A stretch of 64,000 bases of DNA, taken from the NCBI GenBank assembly GCA_021201235.1, contig JAJQFI010000016.1, positions 1 through 64,000 on the forward strand. Reading direction: 5' to 3'. Below are positions 15,383 to 24,472 of the stretch, piece by piece. A program made the position numbers and the translations under genes. This DNA is from Oscillospiraceae bacterium (GTDB taxonomy: Bacteria; Bacillota; Clostridia; Oscillospirales; Ruminococcaceae). Below the pieces are notes generated by a model. It saw nothing but the letters and a program-made list of their open reading frames with translations, searched no databases and was not told where the DNA came from. How positions within the stretch are numbered: the stretch's first letter is position 1; the number at the start of each line of letters is the position of its first letter.

Positions 15383-15458
15383 TGGCTGCGGCTCTAGGAT
15401 TCGAACCTAGGGAATGCTGAAGTCAGAGTCCAGTGCCTTACCACTTGGCGAAGCCGCA
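15383..15458 (-). tRNA. tRNA-Gln (anticodon CTG)
   Basis: 76 bases with encoded CCA. The acceptor TGCGGCT pairs with AGCCGCA, discriminator G. The anticodon loop CTCTGAC gives CTG, reading CAG. The T arm GGTTCGAATCC is canonical. It follows tRNA-Gln(TTG) in the same transcript. Confidence 0.95.
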
Positions 15459-15484
15459 AAAAAACGAAACTATGCAAAAAACTT

Positions 15485-15560
15485 TGGCTGGGATAGGTGG
15501 ATTCGAACCACCGGAATGACGGAGTCAAAGTCCGCTGCCTTACCTCTTGGCTATATCCCA
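15485..15560 (-). tRNA. tRNA-Gln (anticodon TTG)
   Basis: 76 bases with encoded CCA. The acceptor TGGGATA pairs with TATCCCA, discriminator G. The anticodon loop CTTTGAC gives TTG, reading CAA. First tRNA of the pair. Confidence 0.96.
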
Positions 15561-15593
15561 CCGATTATTGACAGCGCTCTGCACAGCTTTTAT

Positions 15594-15622
15594 ATTATAG
15601 CAGGGTCTCGCGAAAAATGCAA
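15594..15622 (-). promoter_or_regulatory. Promoter of the tRNA-Gln pair
   Basis: TTGCAT (15617-15622), 17 bases, TATAAT (15594-15599) with a TGC extension on the minus strand. Confidence 0.8.
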
Positions 15623-15662
15623 GCCCTTTTTGCAAATTTTTTTGAGATTTTTCTTTAGCTCC

Positions 15663-15695
15663 GAGGGCTCCGGAATTTATGAAACCGGAGCCTTC
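15663..15695 (-). terminator. Hairpin after the phosphoribosyltransferase gene
   Basis: GGCTCCGG (15666-15673) and CCGGAGCC (15685-15692), extended by CGA/TCG, form a stem of about 12 bp just after the stop codon. There is no T-run, so termination is uncertain. Confidence 0.45.
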
Positions 15696-15707
15696 GTGAG
15701 CATAAAA

Positions 15708-16256
15708 TCACTTAAAGAACAGTGGGAGCTTTTTGAGATAGAATATATCGGTTCTGTCAGCGGCATCGCCCTCGGCAAGAACAGCGCACTGTCCGACTAT
15801 ATTTCCACCGGCATACTCAGCGAGCTTGTGGACAGCCTCGAGAGACTCGCCTGTCGAGATAACGTCGTCGACGATGAGAACCCTCTTGTCCTTCATGAAG
15901 TCTGCCTCGTTCTGGTCGAGCCAAAGCTTCTGGGACGATGCGGTAGTGATAGACTTGACATCGACAGATACAGGGTTTCTCATGTAGAGCTTTGCCATCT
16001 TTCTTGCAACGATGTAGGTAACACTGTCTCCGATTTCACGAGCCATTTCGTAAGCAAGCGGGATTCCCTTTGATTCAGCAGTGATGATAACATCGCACTC
16101 GGGAATCTTCTTTATGAGTTCCTTTGCGCAGGCTACGGTCAGCTCGACATCGGAGAACATTATGAATGCGGCGATGTCCATGTGCTCGTTTACCTCGCAG
16201 AGAGGCAATTCCCTCGTCAGTCCGGCAACGTTAAGCGTATAGGTCTTGGTTTCCAT
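15708..16256 (-). CDS. Adenine phosphoribosyltransferase-like protein
   Basis: A 182-residue type I phosphoribosyltransferase. The PRPP loop is VLIVDDVISTGES (around residues 125-137), with the hood preceded by IITAESKGIPLAYEMAR, which corresponds to the APRT signature region. These enzymes make AMP from adenine and PRPP for purine salvage. Members of this subgroup in Clostridia are often called phosphoribosyltransferase only, and the base specificity is not fixed by the sequence. It lies downstream of alaS and hinT with 56 bases before it, probably in one transcript. ATG 16256 has GAAAGGAAAA upstream. Confidence 0.75.
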   Translation of the reverse strand: METKTYTLNVAGLTRELPLCEVNEHMDIAAFIMFSDVELTVACAKELIKKIPECDVIITAESKGIPLAYEMAREIGDSVTYIVARKMAKLYMRNPVSVDVKSITTASSQKLWLDQNEADFMKDKRVLIVDDVISTGESLEAVHKLAEYAGGNIVGQCAVLAEGDAADRTDIFYLKKLPLFFK

Positions 16257-16312
16257 GATACATTTTCCTTTCTCGAAAAAATTTCTCTATGCTAGGTCTG
16301 GGCACCTTGACC

Positions 16313-16654
16313 TCAGACCATTCCTCCTAATTTTTCACCGCCCAACAGATGGAAATGCAGATGCATGACCGTCTGACCGGCAGACTCGCCGCAGTTAGAT
16401 ACGACTCTATAGCCGCTTTCATCGAGCCCGATTGAATGGGCGTACTCAGCTATAGCTTCGTAGATTTTCGAAACCACAAGGCTATTATCAGGTGTGATTG
16501 CGCTTACACCTGAAATATGCTCCTTCGGAATGAAGAGAACATGAACCGGCGCTACAGGCGATATGTCCTTGAAGGCATAGACATATTCATTCTCGAAGAC
16601 CTTAGTTGAAGGAACTTCGCCGTTAATGATTTTGCAAAACAGACAATCTGACAT
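16313..16654 (-). CDS. hinT: HIT-family (HinT-like) nucleotide hydrolase
   Basis: A 113-residue histidine triad protein that hydrolyses AMP-linked phosphoramidates and related adenylates, including aminoacyl-adenylates. The triad HLHFHLLGG is at the C-terminus, the zinc-site start CLFCKIINGEVPS at the N-terminus. Start at 16654 (MSDCLF) is preceded by AAAGGA at the right distance; an ATG three codons earlier is too close to it. The gene lies 18 bases after alaS, a meaningful neighbourhood because HinT can act on aminoacyl-AMP released by tRNA synthetases. Confidence 0.92.
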   Translation of the reverse strand: MSDCLFCKIINGEVPSTKVFENEYVYAFKDISPVAPVHVLFIPKEHISGVSAITPDNSLVVSKIYEAIAEYAHSIGLDESGYRVVSNCGESAGQTVMHLHFHLLGGEKLGGMV

Positions 16655-16672
16655 TTCACACATTCCTTTCTG

Positions 16673-19330
16673 CTACTTGATGAATTCAGATACGACTTCC
16701 GATACCTGTGACAAAGCGCTGTCAACTTTAGAAACATCGCCAATACCCGCCATTGCGCTATCGGGGCGACCGCCGCCCTTGCCTCCGGTGAGACCCGCAA
16801 CTTTACCGGCAAGCTTTCCGGCTACAACGCCCTTGGCGATAGCATCCTTGCCGCAGGAAACGGCTAAGTTGCCGGAATTACCGTTGACGCATGCGATTAC
16901 GCAGACGTTATTTGTCGACTTGTCTCTTACCATCTCGGCAATGAGTCTTATATCATCAGGCTTCAATCCGTCGAACTTGGCGTGATAGATATTCAAGCCG
17001 TTAAGCTCTTCGCCGCTTGAAAGAACGCTTTCAGCTCTTATCTCTGCCATTGCGGCGTGGAGCTTTTCGTTCTCCTTCTCAAGGGTGTGAACCTCTTCGG
17101 AAATGCCCTTGCACTTCATAACAAGGTCACTCGGATTGCTGAGCTTCAGGGATGCCGCCGCTTCGTTAATCTGAGCGGTTTCTTTCGACATCAGATCAAG
17201 GACGCCCCAACCGGTTACAGCCTCAATACGTCTTACGCCTGCGGCAACCGACGATTCGCTTACAATCTTGAAGAGTCCCGCCTGAGATGTGTTATCAAGA
17301 TGGGTTCCTCCGCAGAACTCGAGAGATGCGGTTTCGTTATCGCTTCCCATCTTTACAACTCTTACGGTTTCGCCGTACTTTTCTCCGAAGAGAGCCATTG
17401 CACCGAGCTTCTGAGCCTCGGCTATCGGCATTACCTCAGTCGTGACATCCATGCTCGAAAGAATCCATGTGTTGACGAGCTTCTCAACCTCAGCGATTTC
17501 CTCCTTGGTCATTGCCGAGAAGTGGGAGAAGTCGAAACGGAGCCTTTCACTATCTACAAGCTGTCCTGCCTGATGAACATGGTCTCCGAGAACCTTTCTC
17601 AAAGCCGCCTGCAGAAGATGAGCGCAGGAGTGATTTCTTCTTACAGCCATTCTGTAGTCGGCATCAACCTCAAAATCAGCCTCTTCGCCGACCTCAATCG
17701 CGCCTTCGACGACTTTGACCTTGTGTGCAATCTTTCCACCGATAGCCTTGGTGGTGTCAAGCACTTCGCACTTGCCGGTCTTTGTCGTGATGACTCCCCT
17801 GTCGCCTACCTGTCCGCCGCTTTCTGCATAGAACGGTGAAATGGGAGAGACGATATATACCTCGTCGCCGATTCCGGCATACTCGAGGAGATCTTCATCG
17901 TTTGCGATATAGTCGATAGTAGAATGAGCGCTCAGGGTCTCATAGCCGACAAACTCGGTTGAATATTCCTTTGAAATCTTGTGGAAGACTGTCTCATCGG
18001 CACCCATGTACTTTGAGTCGCCTCTTGTGGCTCTTGCGGTTTCCTTCTGATGCTTGAGGGCTTCTTCATAGCCTTCCTCATCGCACTCAAGACCCTTTTC
18101 TTCGAGAATTTCTCTTGTCAGGTCAATCGGGAAGCCATAGGTATCGGAAAGGGTGAAGCACTTCTTGCCGTCAAGAACCTTTTCGCCGCTTGCTTCAAGC
18201 TCTTCAATATAGCCGTTCAGGATTCCTATGCCTCTGTCGATAGTGGCGTTGAAGTTCTTCTCTTCGTTTGTGAGGAGCTTTTCGATGTAGTCGTACTTAT
18301 CTTCGAGCTCGTTATACTCGGACTTGGAGCTGTCAACTACAGTCTTGACAAGGTCTTTTAGGAACAGACCGTTGATTCCGAGGAGCTTTCCGTGTCTTAC
18401 GGCACGTCTTAAGAGCCTGCGCATAACGTAGCCTCTGCCCTCGTTCGAAGGAAGAATTCCGTCGGAAGCCATGAAGGTTACGGCTCTGATATGGTCGGTA
18501 ATAACTCTTATGGAAACGTCCTTCTTGTGCTCTTTGCCGTATTCGCAACCGGCGATTTCGCAAATCTGATCTCTTACAGCCTTGATGGTGTCGACATCGA
18601 AGATTGAGTCAACGCCCTGCATGAGTGCCGCAAGTCTTTCAAGACCCATACCGGTATCTATATTTTTCTGAGCAAGAGGAGTGTAGGTTCCATCCTCATG
18701 ACGCTCATACTGAGTAAAGACGAGGTTCCAGAACTCCATATATCTGTCGCAATCACAACCGACATGGCAGTCGGGCTTGCCGCAACCGTACTCGGGTCCA
18801 CGGTCAAAGTAGATTTCGGAGCACGGTCCGCAAGGTCCGTCAACTCCGGCTTCCCAGAAGTTGTCTTCCTTGCCCATACGATAGATTCTGTCCATCGGAA
18901 CGCCGGCTTTTTCGTGCCAGATTCTCTCGGCTTCGTCGTCATCCTCGTATACGGTTACATAAAGCTTGTCTTCGGGGATTTCGAGAACTTTGGTGACATA
19001 CTCCCAAGCCCAAGTTATTGCCTCTTCCTTGAAGTAATCGCCGAACGAGAAGTTGCCGAGCATTTCGAAGAAGGTTCCGTGACGTGCAGTCTTTCCTACG
19101 TTTTCGATATCGTTGGTTCTGATGCACTTCTGGCAGGTTGTCATTCTGGTTCTCGGAGGAACCTCCTGACCGGTGAAATACGGCTTAAGGGGAGCCATAC
19201 CCGCAATTATGAGAAGAACGCTCTTGTCGTTCTGGGGCACCAGGGAGTAGCTTTTATGACGAAGGCATCCCTTCGACTCAAAGAATTTAAGATAGCTCTC
19301 CCGAAGCTCATTGAGCCCCATCCATTTCAT
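16673..19330 (-). CDS. alaS: Alanyl-tRNA synthetase
   Basis: An 885-residue class II synthetase that charges tRNA-Ala and edits mischarged serine and glycine. Order: N-terminal catalytic domain beginning MKWMGLNELRE, with TCQKCIRTNDIENVGKT and FFEMLGNFSFGDYF (motif 2 region); tRNA-recognition domain; editing domain with the zinc ligands HSCAH and CGGTH; C-terminal oligomerisation domain ending with Gly-rich GGKGGGRPDSAMAG. Three ATG codons lie close together; the one at 19330 has the best spacing from AAAGGA. Expression is controlled by a T-box leader with an alanine specifier codon just upstream. hinT and a phosphoribosyltransferase follow. Confidence 0.97.
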   Translation of the reverse strand: MKWMGLNELRESYLKFFESKGCLRHKSYSLVPQNDKSVLLIIAGMAPLKPYFTGQEVPPRTRMTTCQKCIRTNDIENVGKTARHGTFFEMLGNFSFGDYFKEEAITWAWEYVTKVLEIPEDKLYVTVYEDDDEAERIWHEKAGVPMDRIYRMGKEDNFWEAGVDGPCGPCSEIYFDRGPEYGCGKPDCHVGCDCDRYMEFWNLVFTQYERHEDGTYTPLAQKNIDTGMGLERLAALMQGVDSIFDVDTIKAVRDQICEIAGCEYGKEHKKDVSIRVITDHIRAVTFMASDGILPSNEGRGYVMRRLLRRAVRHGKLLGINGLFLKDLVKTVVDSSKSEYNELEDKYDYIEKLLTNEEKNFNATIDRGIGILNGYIEELEASGEKVLDGKKCFTLSDTYGFPIDLTREILEEKGLECDEEGYEEALKHQKETARATRGDSKYMGADETVFHKISKEYSTEFVGYETLSAHSTIDYIANDEDLLEYAGIGDEVYIVSPISPFYAESGGQVGDRGVITTKTGKCEVLDTTKAIGGKIAHKVKVVEGAIEVGEEADFEVDADYRMAVRRNHSCAHLLQAALRKVLGDHVHQAGQLVDSERLRFDFSHFSAMTKEEIAEVEKLVNTWILSSMDVTTEVMPIAEAQKLGAMALFGEKYGETVRVVKMGSDNETASLEFCGGTHLDNTSQAGLFKIVSESSVAAGVRRIEAVTGWGVLDLMSKETAQINEAAASLKLSNPSDLVMKCKGISEEVHTLEKENEKLHAAMAEIRAESVLSSGEELNGLNIYHAKFDGLKPDDIRLIAEMVRDKSTNNVCVIACVNGNSGNLAVSCGKDAIAKGVVAGKLAGKVAGLTGGKGGGRPDSAMAGIGDVSKVDSALSQVSEVVSEFIK

Positions 19331-19334
19331 AAAC

Positions 19335-19590
19335 ATCTTCCTTTCAGATTCTTTTTATAGGCCAATAAATATGCCCCGACCCACAGAACATGGGGCGAGG
19401 CAATCGCTGTACCACCCAATTTTATCATATCAACTGTTTGATATGACCTTGTAAGGCAATAACGGTGCCAACCGTTGCGGTTTTCCGCAAAGCTCAGGGG
19501 GAGCACCTGGAAACTACACACGAACTCACACCGACCGTTCGCTCTCTTAATGACAGTTTACGCAGTCATTCCCTTCAACGCCTTCAACCA
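19335..19590 (-). ncRNA. T-box riboswitch leader of alaS (specifier GCT)
   Basis: About 255 bases between the alaS promoter and start. The T-box sequence GGGTGGTACAGCG (within 19401-19420, minus strand) is near-consensus. Upstream, stem I carries the GGTGTGAG element, then GCT (19504-19502), five bases, and TGAGC, matching the known specifier placement; GCU is an alanine codon. A stem (GCCTCG with CGGGGC, plus CCCA with TGGG, 19373-19403) is the terminator, which overlaps the end of the T-box region. Uncharged tRNA-Ala would stabilise the antiterminator and permit alaS expression. Confidence 0.93.
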
Positions 19591-19596
19591 AAGACT

Positions 19597-19625
19597 ATTA
19601 TATTCGCTTTTTCCCGGCTTGTCAA
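19597..19625 (-). promoter_or_regulatory. Consensus promoter of alaS
   Basis: TTGACA (19620-19625), 17 bases, TATAAT (19597-19602) on the minus strand. Confidence 0.92.
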
Positions 19626-19642
19626 CCGTTTTAAGAAAAGAT

Positions 19643-20350
19643 TTACGCTAATTTTGTCTTCAGAAGCTCATAAAACCCATTTAAATCCGATACAGAATAG
19701 TCCTGTCCGAAATCCGGCTTCTCGCCTGCTCTGTCTATCAGAACCGAAGGACAGCCGAAGCGCTTTGCGGTCATAACATCTTTAGGCTCATCGCCAATCA
19801 TAACTATTTCGCTCGGTTTGAGATTATACTTTTCAGCTATAATCTCAAGTCCTTTTGCGGAAGGCTTGCGGTAGCCGCAGGTAATGGACGAGACATACAT
19901 ATCGAAATACGGCAACAGTTCCAGGAAATAGCTCTTATGAAGCTCGTCCGGCATACCGGTTGCAACGTCTGTAAGTGTGCAGACAACATATCCGTCCTCA
20001 CGGAGCTTTTTTAAGTTTGGCACCGTGTCCGGATAGATATACGGCTTCAGATCCATATAAGCGAAGAACTCTTCTATTACGTCAGAAAGATTGAATTCAC
20101 AGCTCCAGTCTTTTGTTACGTCCGAAAAAATCTCTTCCGGTGTGAAGTCCTTCTCTCTCGGTTTCACCTGTGGGCTGTATGAACGATAGATTTCTATCGA
20201 CTTATCGAGCTCTTCATCGCTTACGGGAAGATTTAAAACCTCTCTCACATGATGGAGCGCAGGGGCATAATAATCAAGCCACGAGTTCGGCATGTCTATG
20301 TATTCCATCAGTGTTCTTCCGACATCGAATACCACTGCTTTGATTCTCAA
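19643..20350 (-). CDS. HAD-superfamily hydrolase with altered first motif
   Basis: A 235-residue haloacid-dehalogenase-like protein. Motif I is VVFDVGRTL: the nucleophile Asp9 is present, but the second Asp (two residues on), the usual acid/base of HAD phosphatases, is Gly. Motif III Lys lies in YRKPSAKGLE and motif IV is MIGDEPKDVMTAKRFG. A cap insertion lies between residues 15 and 110. The start is TTG 20350, set by GGGAGGG eight bases upstream. A phosphatase lacking this Asp may act slowly or on another bond type, so the function stays open. It stands alone between the ABC cassette and alaS with its own promoter. Confidence 0.8.
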   Translation of the reverse strand: MRIKAVVFDVGRTLMEYIDMPNSWLDYYAPALHHVREVLNLPVSDEELDKSIEIYRSYSPQVKPREKDFTPEEIFSDVTKDWSCEFNLSDVIEEFFAYMDLKPYIYPDTVPNLKKLREDGYVVCTLTDVATGMPDELHKSYFLELLPYFDMYVSSITCGYRKPSAKGLEIIAEKYNLKPSEIVMIGDEPKDVMTAKRFGCPSVLIDRAGEKPDFGQDYSVSDLNGFYELLKTKLA

Positions 20351-20382
20351 GTGTATTCCCTCCCGATTAATCTCTAACAGGT

Positions 20383-20411
20383 ATTATACACGATTTCATA
20401 GGAGTTTGCAA
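20383..20411 (-). promoter_or_regulatory. Promoter of the HAD hydrolase gene
   Basis: TTGCAA (20406-20411), 17 bases, TATAAT (20383-20388) on the minus strand. Confidence 0.75.
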
Positions 20412-20417
20412 GAGAAA

Positions 20418-22256
20418 TCAGACAAACTGCGAGTTATAAAGCGTTGCATAGAAACCGCCACTCTTCATAAGCTCGTCGTGTGTTCCGCTCTCGGTGATTT
20501 CGCCGTTCTGCAGGACTAAAATGAGGTCGGCGTTTCTGATAGTGGATAATCTGTGTGCGATGACGAATGAAGTCTTGCCGTTCATGAGCTTCTTCATCGC
20601 TTCCTGAATCAGAATCTCGGTTCTTGAGTCGACATTTGATGTTGCTTCATCAAGTATGAGCATGTGGGTCTTCTCGTTCATCAGCATAGCACGGGCTATA
20701 GTTATAAGCTGTCGCTGACCCTTAGAAATATTCACGCCGTCGTCGGAGATGACAGTATCATAACCATCAGGAAGATGTTCAATATATGACTCCATCTTTG
20801 CGGCACGGGCTGTCTCTCTGACCTCTTCGATAGTGGCATCTTCCTTGCCATAGGCGATGTTTTCATAGATGGTACCGCCGAATAGCCATGTATCCTGCAA
20901 AACCATCGTGTATGCTTTTCGCAAGTTACTGCGTTTGAGGCTGTGAATTTCGGAACTGTCAACGGTAATCTCGCCGCTGTCAGGCTCATAGAAGCGCATG
21001 AGGAGATTTATTATTGTCGTCTTGCCTGCTCCGGTAGGTCCGACTATAGCTATTGTCTTTCCGGGTTCTGCTGAGATGTTGATATTCTTCAGTATTGTTC
21101 TGCCCTTGGTATAGCTGAATGTGATGTTATTAAGTTCTACCTCGCCATCAACTTCGTTCAGAGGCAAAGCGTCAGGTGAATCAGCAGGCTCCGGGTTCTC
21201 GTCCAGAATTCTGAAAACACGCTCAGCCGCTGAAAATGCGGACTGGAACTCGTTCATTATCTGGGCAAACTCGTTTATCGGTCCTGCAAACTTTCTTGAG
21301 TACTGGACAAACTTTGCAACGCCACCAAGTGAGATAAAGAAGAGCGAAGCTTCCTTGATTGCTCCCGAGCTTGAGAACATATACATTATGCCACCTAAAA
21401 TCATTATCAGTGACAAAGACAGATTGTTGACAAGCCCGACAGACGGTCCAAGAAGTGCACCGTAATATTCTGCGGTGTAATCGGCGTCCATAGCCTGCTT
21501 GTTTCTCTTGCCAAAGCGTGAGGAAATTTCTTTCTCCATGCCATATGCTGAAATTGTCCTGCCGCCGGAAAGCATTTCCTCGGCGTAGCCGTTGAGCTCG
21601 CCCAGTTCCGAAGAGCGCTTATGAAAGAGAGGACGGACTTTTTTCGAACGATACTGAGTCATGAAGACCGAAATCGGGACTGTTATCACAAACACGATAA
21701 TCAGCGGTTTGGATATTCTCCACATGAAGATAAGAGAGCCCACAACTGTGTAAATACTCGTCAGAACCTGAACCAGATCGGTCGACAGTGACGTGTTGAC
21801 GGTGTCGATATCATAGGAGATTCGGCTTATCATGTCTCCCGCAGGATGAGTGTCGAAGTAACCAATCGGTAAGTTCGTCAGCTTCTCGAAAAGCTCACGT
21901 CGCATTGTATAGACTATCTTCTGACTTATGTGAATCATCAGAACCGACATCATATACGAAAGAACTGCCGAAGCTATATAGCAAGCGAGCATATACACGA
22001 CATTCTGCCAGACGGCTTGGAAATCAACGTTGCCCTGAGATGCCATAGCGTCTATGGCGTTGCCGGAATACTCCGGTCCCATAAGTGCAAGCTGATTCGA
22101 GACAAGGGTTAAGACAATCGCTATTGCAAAGAGAAATTTGTGTTGGAGTATGTACTTTGAAAGCCTCAGGAGAACACCGTTACGGGTCTTCTTATCGAGC
22201 TTCTGGGTCTCTCCACTCTTGGATTGACCTTTTATGTCATTCTGAAGTCTATTCAA
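20418..22256 (-). CDS. ABC exporter subunit with consensus ATPase site (second cassette)
   Basis: A 612-residue half-transporter: cytoplasmic N-terminus, six membrane helices (about residues 40-330) and an ATPase domain. Walker A is GPTGAGKTT, the signature is ISKGQRQL, Walker B is LILDEATSNVD with the catalytic Glu, and the switch His is present (VIAHRLSTI). It would supply the competent ATP site. Its start is TTG 22256 with GGAGGCGG upstream; it overlaps the end of the partner gene by eight bases, so both are translated together. The partner is frameshifted (22249-23972), so this subunit may lack an intact companion. Confidence 0.87.
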   Translation of the reverse strand: MNRLQNDIKGQSKSGETQKLDKKTRNGVLLRLSKYILQHKFLFAIAIVLTLVSNQLALMGPEYSGNAIDAMASQGNVDFQAVWQNVVYMLACYIASAVLSYMMSVLMIHISQKIVYTMRRELFEKLTNLPIGYFDTHPAGDMISRISYDIDTVNTSLSTDLVQVLTSIYTVVGSLIFMWRISKPLIIVFVITVPISVFMTQYRSKKVRPLFHKRSSELGELNGYAEEMLSGGRTISAYGMEKEISSRFGKRNKQAMDADYTAEYYGALLGPSVGLVNNLSLSLIMILGGIMYMFSSSGAIKEASLFFISLGGVAKFVQYSRKFAGPINEFAQIMNEFQSAFSAAERVFRILDENPEPADSPDALPLNEVDGEVELNNITFSYTKGRTILKNINISAEPGKTIAIVGPTGAGKTTIINLLMRFYEPDSGEITVDSSEIHSLKRSNLRKAYTMVLQDTWLFGGTIYENIAYGKEDATIEEVRETARAAKMESYIEHLPDGYDTVISDDGVNISKGQRQLITIARAMLMNEKTHMLILDEATSNVDSRTEILIQEAMKKLMNGKTSFVIAHRLSTIRNADLILVLQNGEITESGTHDELMKSGGFYATLYNSQFV

Positions 22257-23972
22257 CGAAACCGCCTCCCATCTGAGATTCGCTTATTTCGCGGTACTCA
22301 CTGCAATTCTCCATCAGCTCAGCATGGGTGCCGCAGCCGATGATTTCTCCGTCATCAAGGACTAAGATTTTATCACAGCTCTTGACAGACGAGACTCTCT
22401 GGGCGACAGTAATGACCGTAGAGTTGTGAATATTCTCAGCTAAAGCCTTTCTTAGATTCGCATCGGTCTTATAGTCAAGTGCCGAGGAGCTGTCATCCAA
22501 GATAAGTATATCCGGTTTTGTAGCAACGGCACGGGAAATAAGAACTCTCTGTTTCTGTCCTCCGGAAAGATTAGCACCCTTGACAGCTAAAACGCTGTCG
22601 TAACCGTCTTTCTTGGCAGAGATAAAGCCGTCTGCCTGTGCTATTTTAGCGGCTTCGACTATTTCCTCATGCGTAAGATTCCTGCCGAAGCGGATATTTT
22701 CTTCGATTGTATCTGCATAGAGGAAGTCGTTCTGCATTGCACTGCCGAAGAGTGCGTAAAGCCTTTCTTTCGGTATAGTTCTCAGATCTTCGCCGTCGAT
22801 ATAAATTGCGCCTTCGGTAACGTCATAGAAGCGCATAAGGAGCTTGATAAGAGTTGACTTTCCGCTTCCCGTGGCACCGATTACACCGAGAGTTCCGCCG
22901 CGCTCTATCTCGAGATTGATATTCTCAAGATTGTTCTTCTTACCCTCATATGAGAAGGAAACGTTTCTGAAAACAATGTGCTTGTCGGTCTCGATATCGG
23001 GATACTGAGACTTGTCAGCAACTTTCAGGTCTTCCTCACTGAAAAGCACTTCGTCGATACGTTTTGAGGAGGCTTCGGCTTTTGTGTACATAACGAACAG
23101 TCTTGTTACTCCCATAAGCGCATTTGAAATGAGGGTAAAATACTGCATGAAGGCGATTACAGTTTCCGGAGCGGAGGTGCCGCCTTGGATTCTGTATGCA
23201 GCCAGGACTACGACCACGACAATACCGAGGTTCATCGAAAGCGTCATAATGGGATTTACAAGACCCATCGTGATGTTTGCTTTCTTCTCATCTTTTACCA
23301 AGGCTTTATTTGTGACATTGTAACGGTTTTGCTCGTAGGTTTCTTTTGACAGAGCCTTGATGACTCTGATGCCGGAAACGTCCTCACGGACAACTCTGGT
23401 CATTCCGTCAACCGAATGCTGGACTTTGGTATAAAGCGGAACGCCCTTCATCGAAATGAAGCAGACAGCCGCAAAGATTATCGGAACCATCGCTATCATG
23501 ACGATTGCGAGATGAGCATCCATGAAGAGGGTTATGATAACTCCGCCGATGAGCATTATCGGCTGTCTGATGCCCATACGTTGCATGGTTCCCAGGAAAT
23601 GTCTTATGTTGTATGTGTCGGTTGTAATTCTCGATTCCAAGGATGCTATTGTGAACTTGTCCGTCTGAGCGGCAGACAGGCGGATGGTCTTTTCAAACAA
23701 GTCCTGGCGAAGCTTTTCCACGGCGGTTCTTGTGAGAAGCTCCGAACGACGGTTAGCGATTACGTTCAAAGTGCATGCAAACACAGAGCAAGCGACCATC
23801 AGTCCGCCCCATAACAAAATCTCAGATATTTCTCGTGAACAACTATGCTTCCTAATATGTAGCTTAAAATATACGGTAAGGCAAGCTCAGCAATAGTGCC
23901 GATAGACTTGATTGTCATAGCGACTGCCACAGAGCCCCAAATCGGCTTAAGATATCGCAAAATCAGCTTCAC
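22249..23972 (-). pseudogene. ABC exporter subunit with degenerate ATPase site, frameshifted near its N-terminus
   Basis: Reading starts at GTG 23972, overlapping the marR stop (GTGA). The first 46 codons give a normal N-terminus (KLILRYLKPIWGS, then ELALPYILSYILGSIVVHE). The frame then breaks near 23832-23834, and the remaining 522 codons continue in another frame (LLWGGLMVACSVF onward). One missing base explains it: adding one base restores VVH-x-EISEILLWGG. The rest is intact: Walker A GATGSGKST, signature LSGGQKQR, Walker B LILDDSSSALD with Asp replacing the catalytic Glu, and VAQRVSSV with Gln for His. A TTG at 23817 could start a shortened protein lacking the first helix. Otherwise it is a recent pseudogene or an assembly error. 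Confidence 0.8.
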
Positions 23973-24418
23973 TGCTTGTCTCTCCCCTCGTAGTATTCTC
24001 TGGCACGATTGGCGACCTTTGCAAGAAGCGACTCAAAAGTCTCCCTTTCCTCGGGCGTCAGGTCCTCCGTGATATAGTCGTTCCACTCATTGGTGGCTTG
24101 CATTACAGCCGGAAGCACGGCGTTGAGCTTTTCCGTGGGATAACAGCAAAGTATTCTCTTGTCAGTCTTCGATTGCTCACGGGTTATGAAGCCGTCCTCC
24201 TCAAGATGAGCGAGATTTCTTGCAATATTGCTCTTGTTGACGAAAACGTGCCTGCCGAGCTCTTCAGCGGATATTCCCGGGTGATGAGCTATAGGAATGA
24301 TGTAGGATAAGTGCCATGAGCAAAGCCCTTCGCAAAGCTCGTTTTCCTTTAGCCTGTCAGCTCTGAAAAGATTTCCGCAACGGCTTATGACATCTGTTTG
24401 TCTCAGTATTTTAGGCAA
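23969..24418 (-). CDS. MarR-family transcriptional regulator (second cassette)
   Basis: A 149-residue winged-helix regulator. The DNA-binding part is ISAEELGRHVFVNKSNIARN with the wing region containing REQSKTDKRILCCYPT. The start is TTG 24418 with AGGGG seven bases upstream. It is the first gene of a marR-ABC-ABC operon, joined to the next gene by a GTGA overlap. Overlapping palindromes (24442-24469) cover the predicted transcript start and are the likely self-operator. It is not closely similar to the MarR protein at 4834-5289, so the two cassettes probably respond to different signals. Confidence 0.87.
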   Translation of the reverse strand: MPKILRQTDVISRCGNLFRADRLKENELCEGLCSWHLSYIIPIAHHPGISAEELGRHVFVNKSNIARNLAHLEEDGFITREQSKTDKRILCCYPTEKLNAVLPAVMQATNEWNDYITEDLTPEERETFESLLAKVANRAREYYEGRDKQ

Positions 24419-24441
24419 AGCGATTCCCCTTTCTTAAATTA

Positions 24442-24469
24442 GTTGCAACCGCAACGATTGCGCTCGCAA
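24442..24469. promoter_or_regulatory. Overlapping palindromes, candidate MarR operator
   Basis: GTTGCAAC (24442-24449), GCAA-CGA-TTGC (24451-24461) and TTGCG-CT-CGCAA (24458-24469) overlap and lie at the transcript start, directly downstream of the -10 element. Confidence 0.6.
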
Positions 24470-24472
24470 CCA

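Noticed and set aside
15196-15420. Possible 74-codon protein in the hairpin-rich gap
   Set aside because: No ribosome site, starts inside a stem-loop, and runs into tRNA-Gln.
16295-16319. Terminator between hinT and the phosphoribosyltransferase
   Set aside because: Only a 6-bp stem with a long loop, overlapping the hinT stop, and the T-run starts about 12 bases too late. Left as possible but unsupported.
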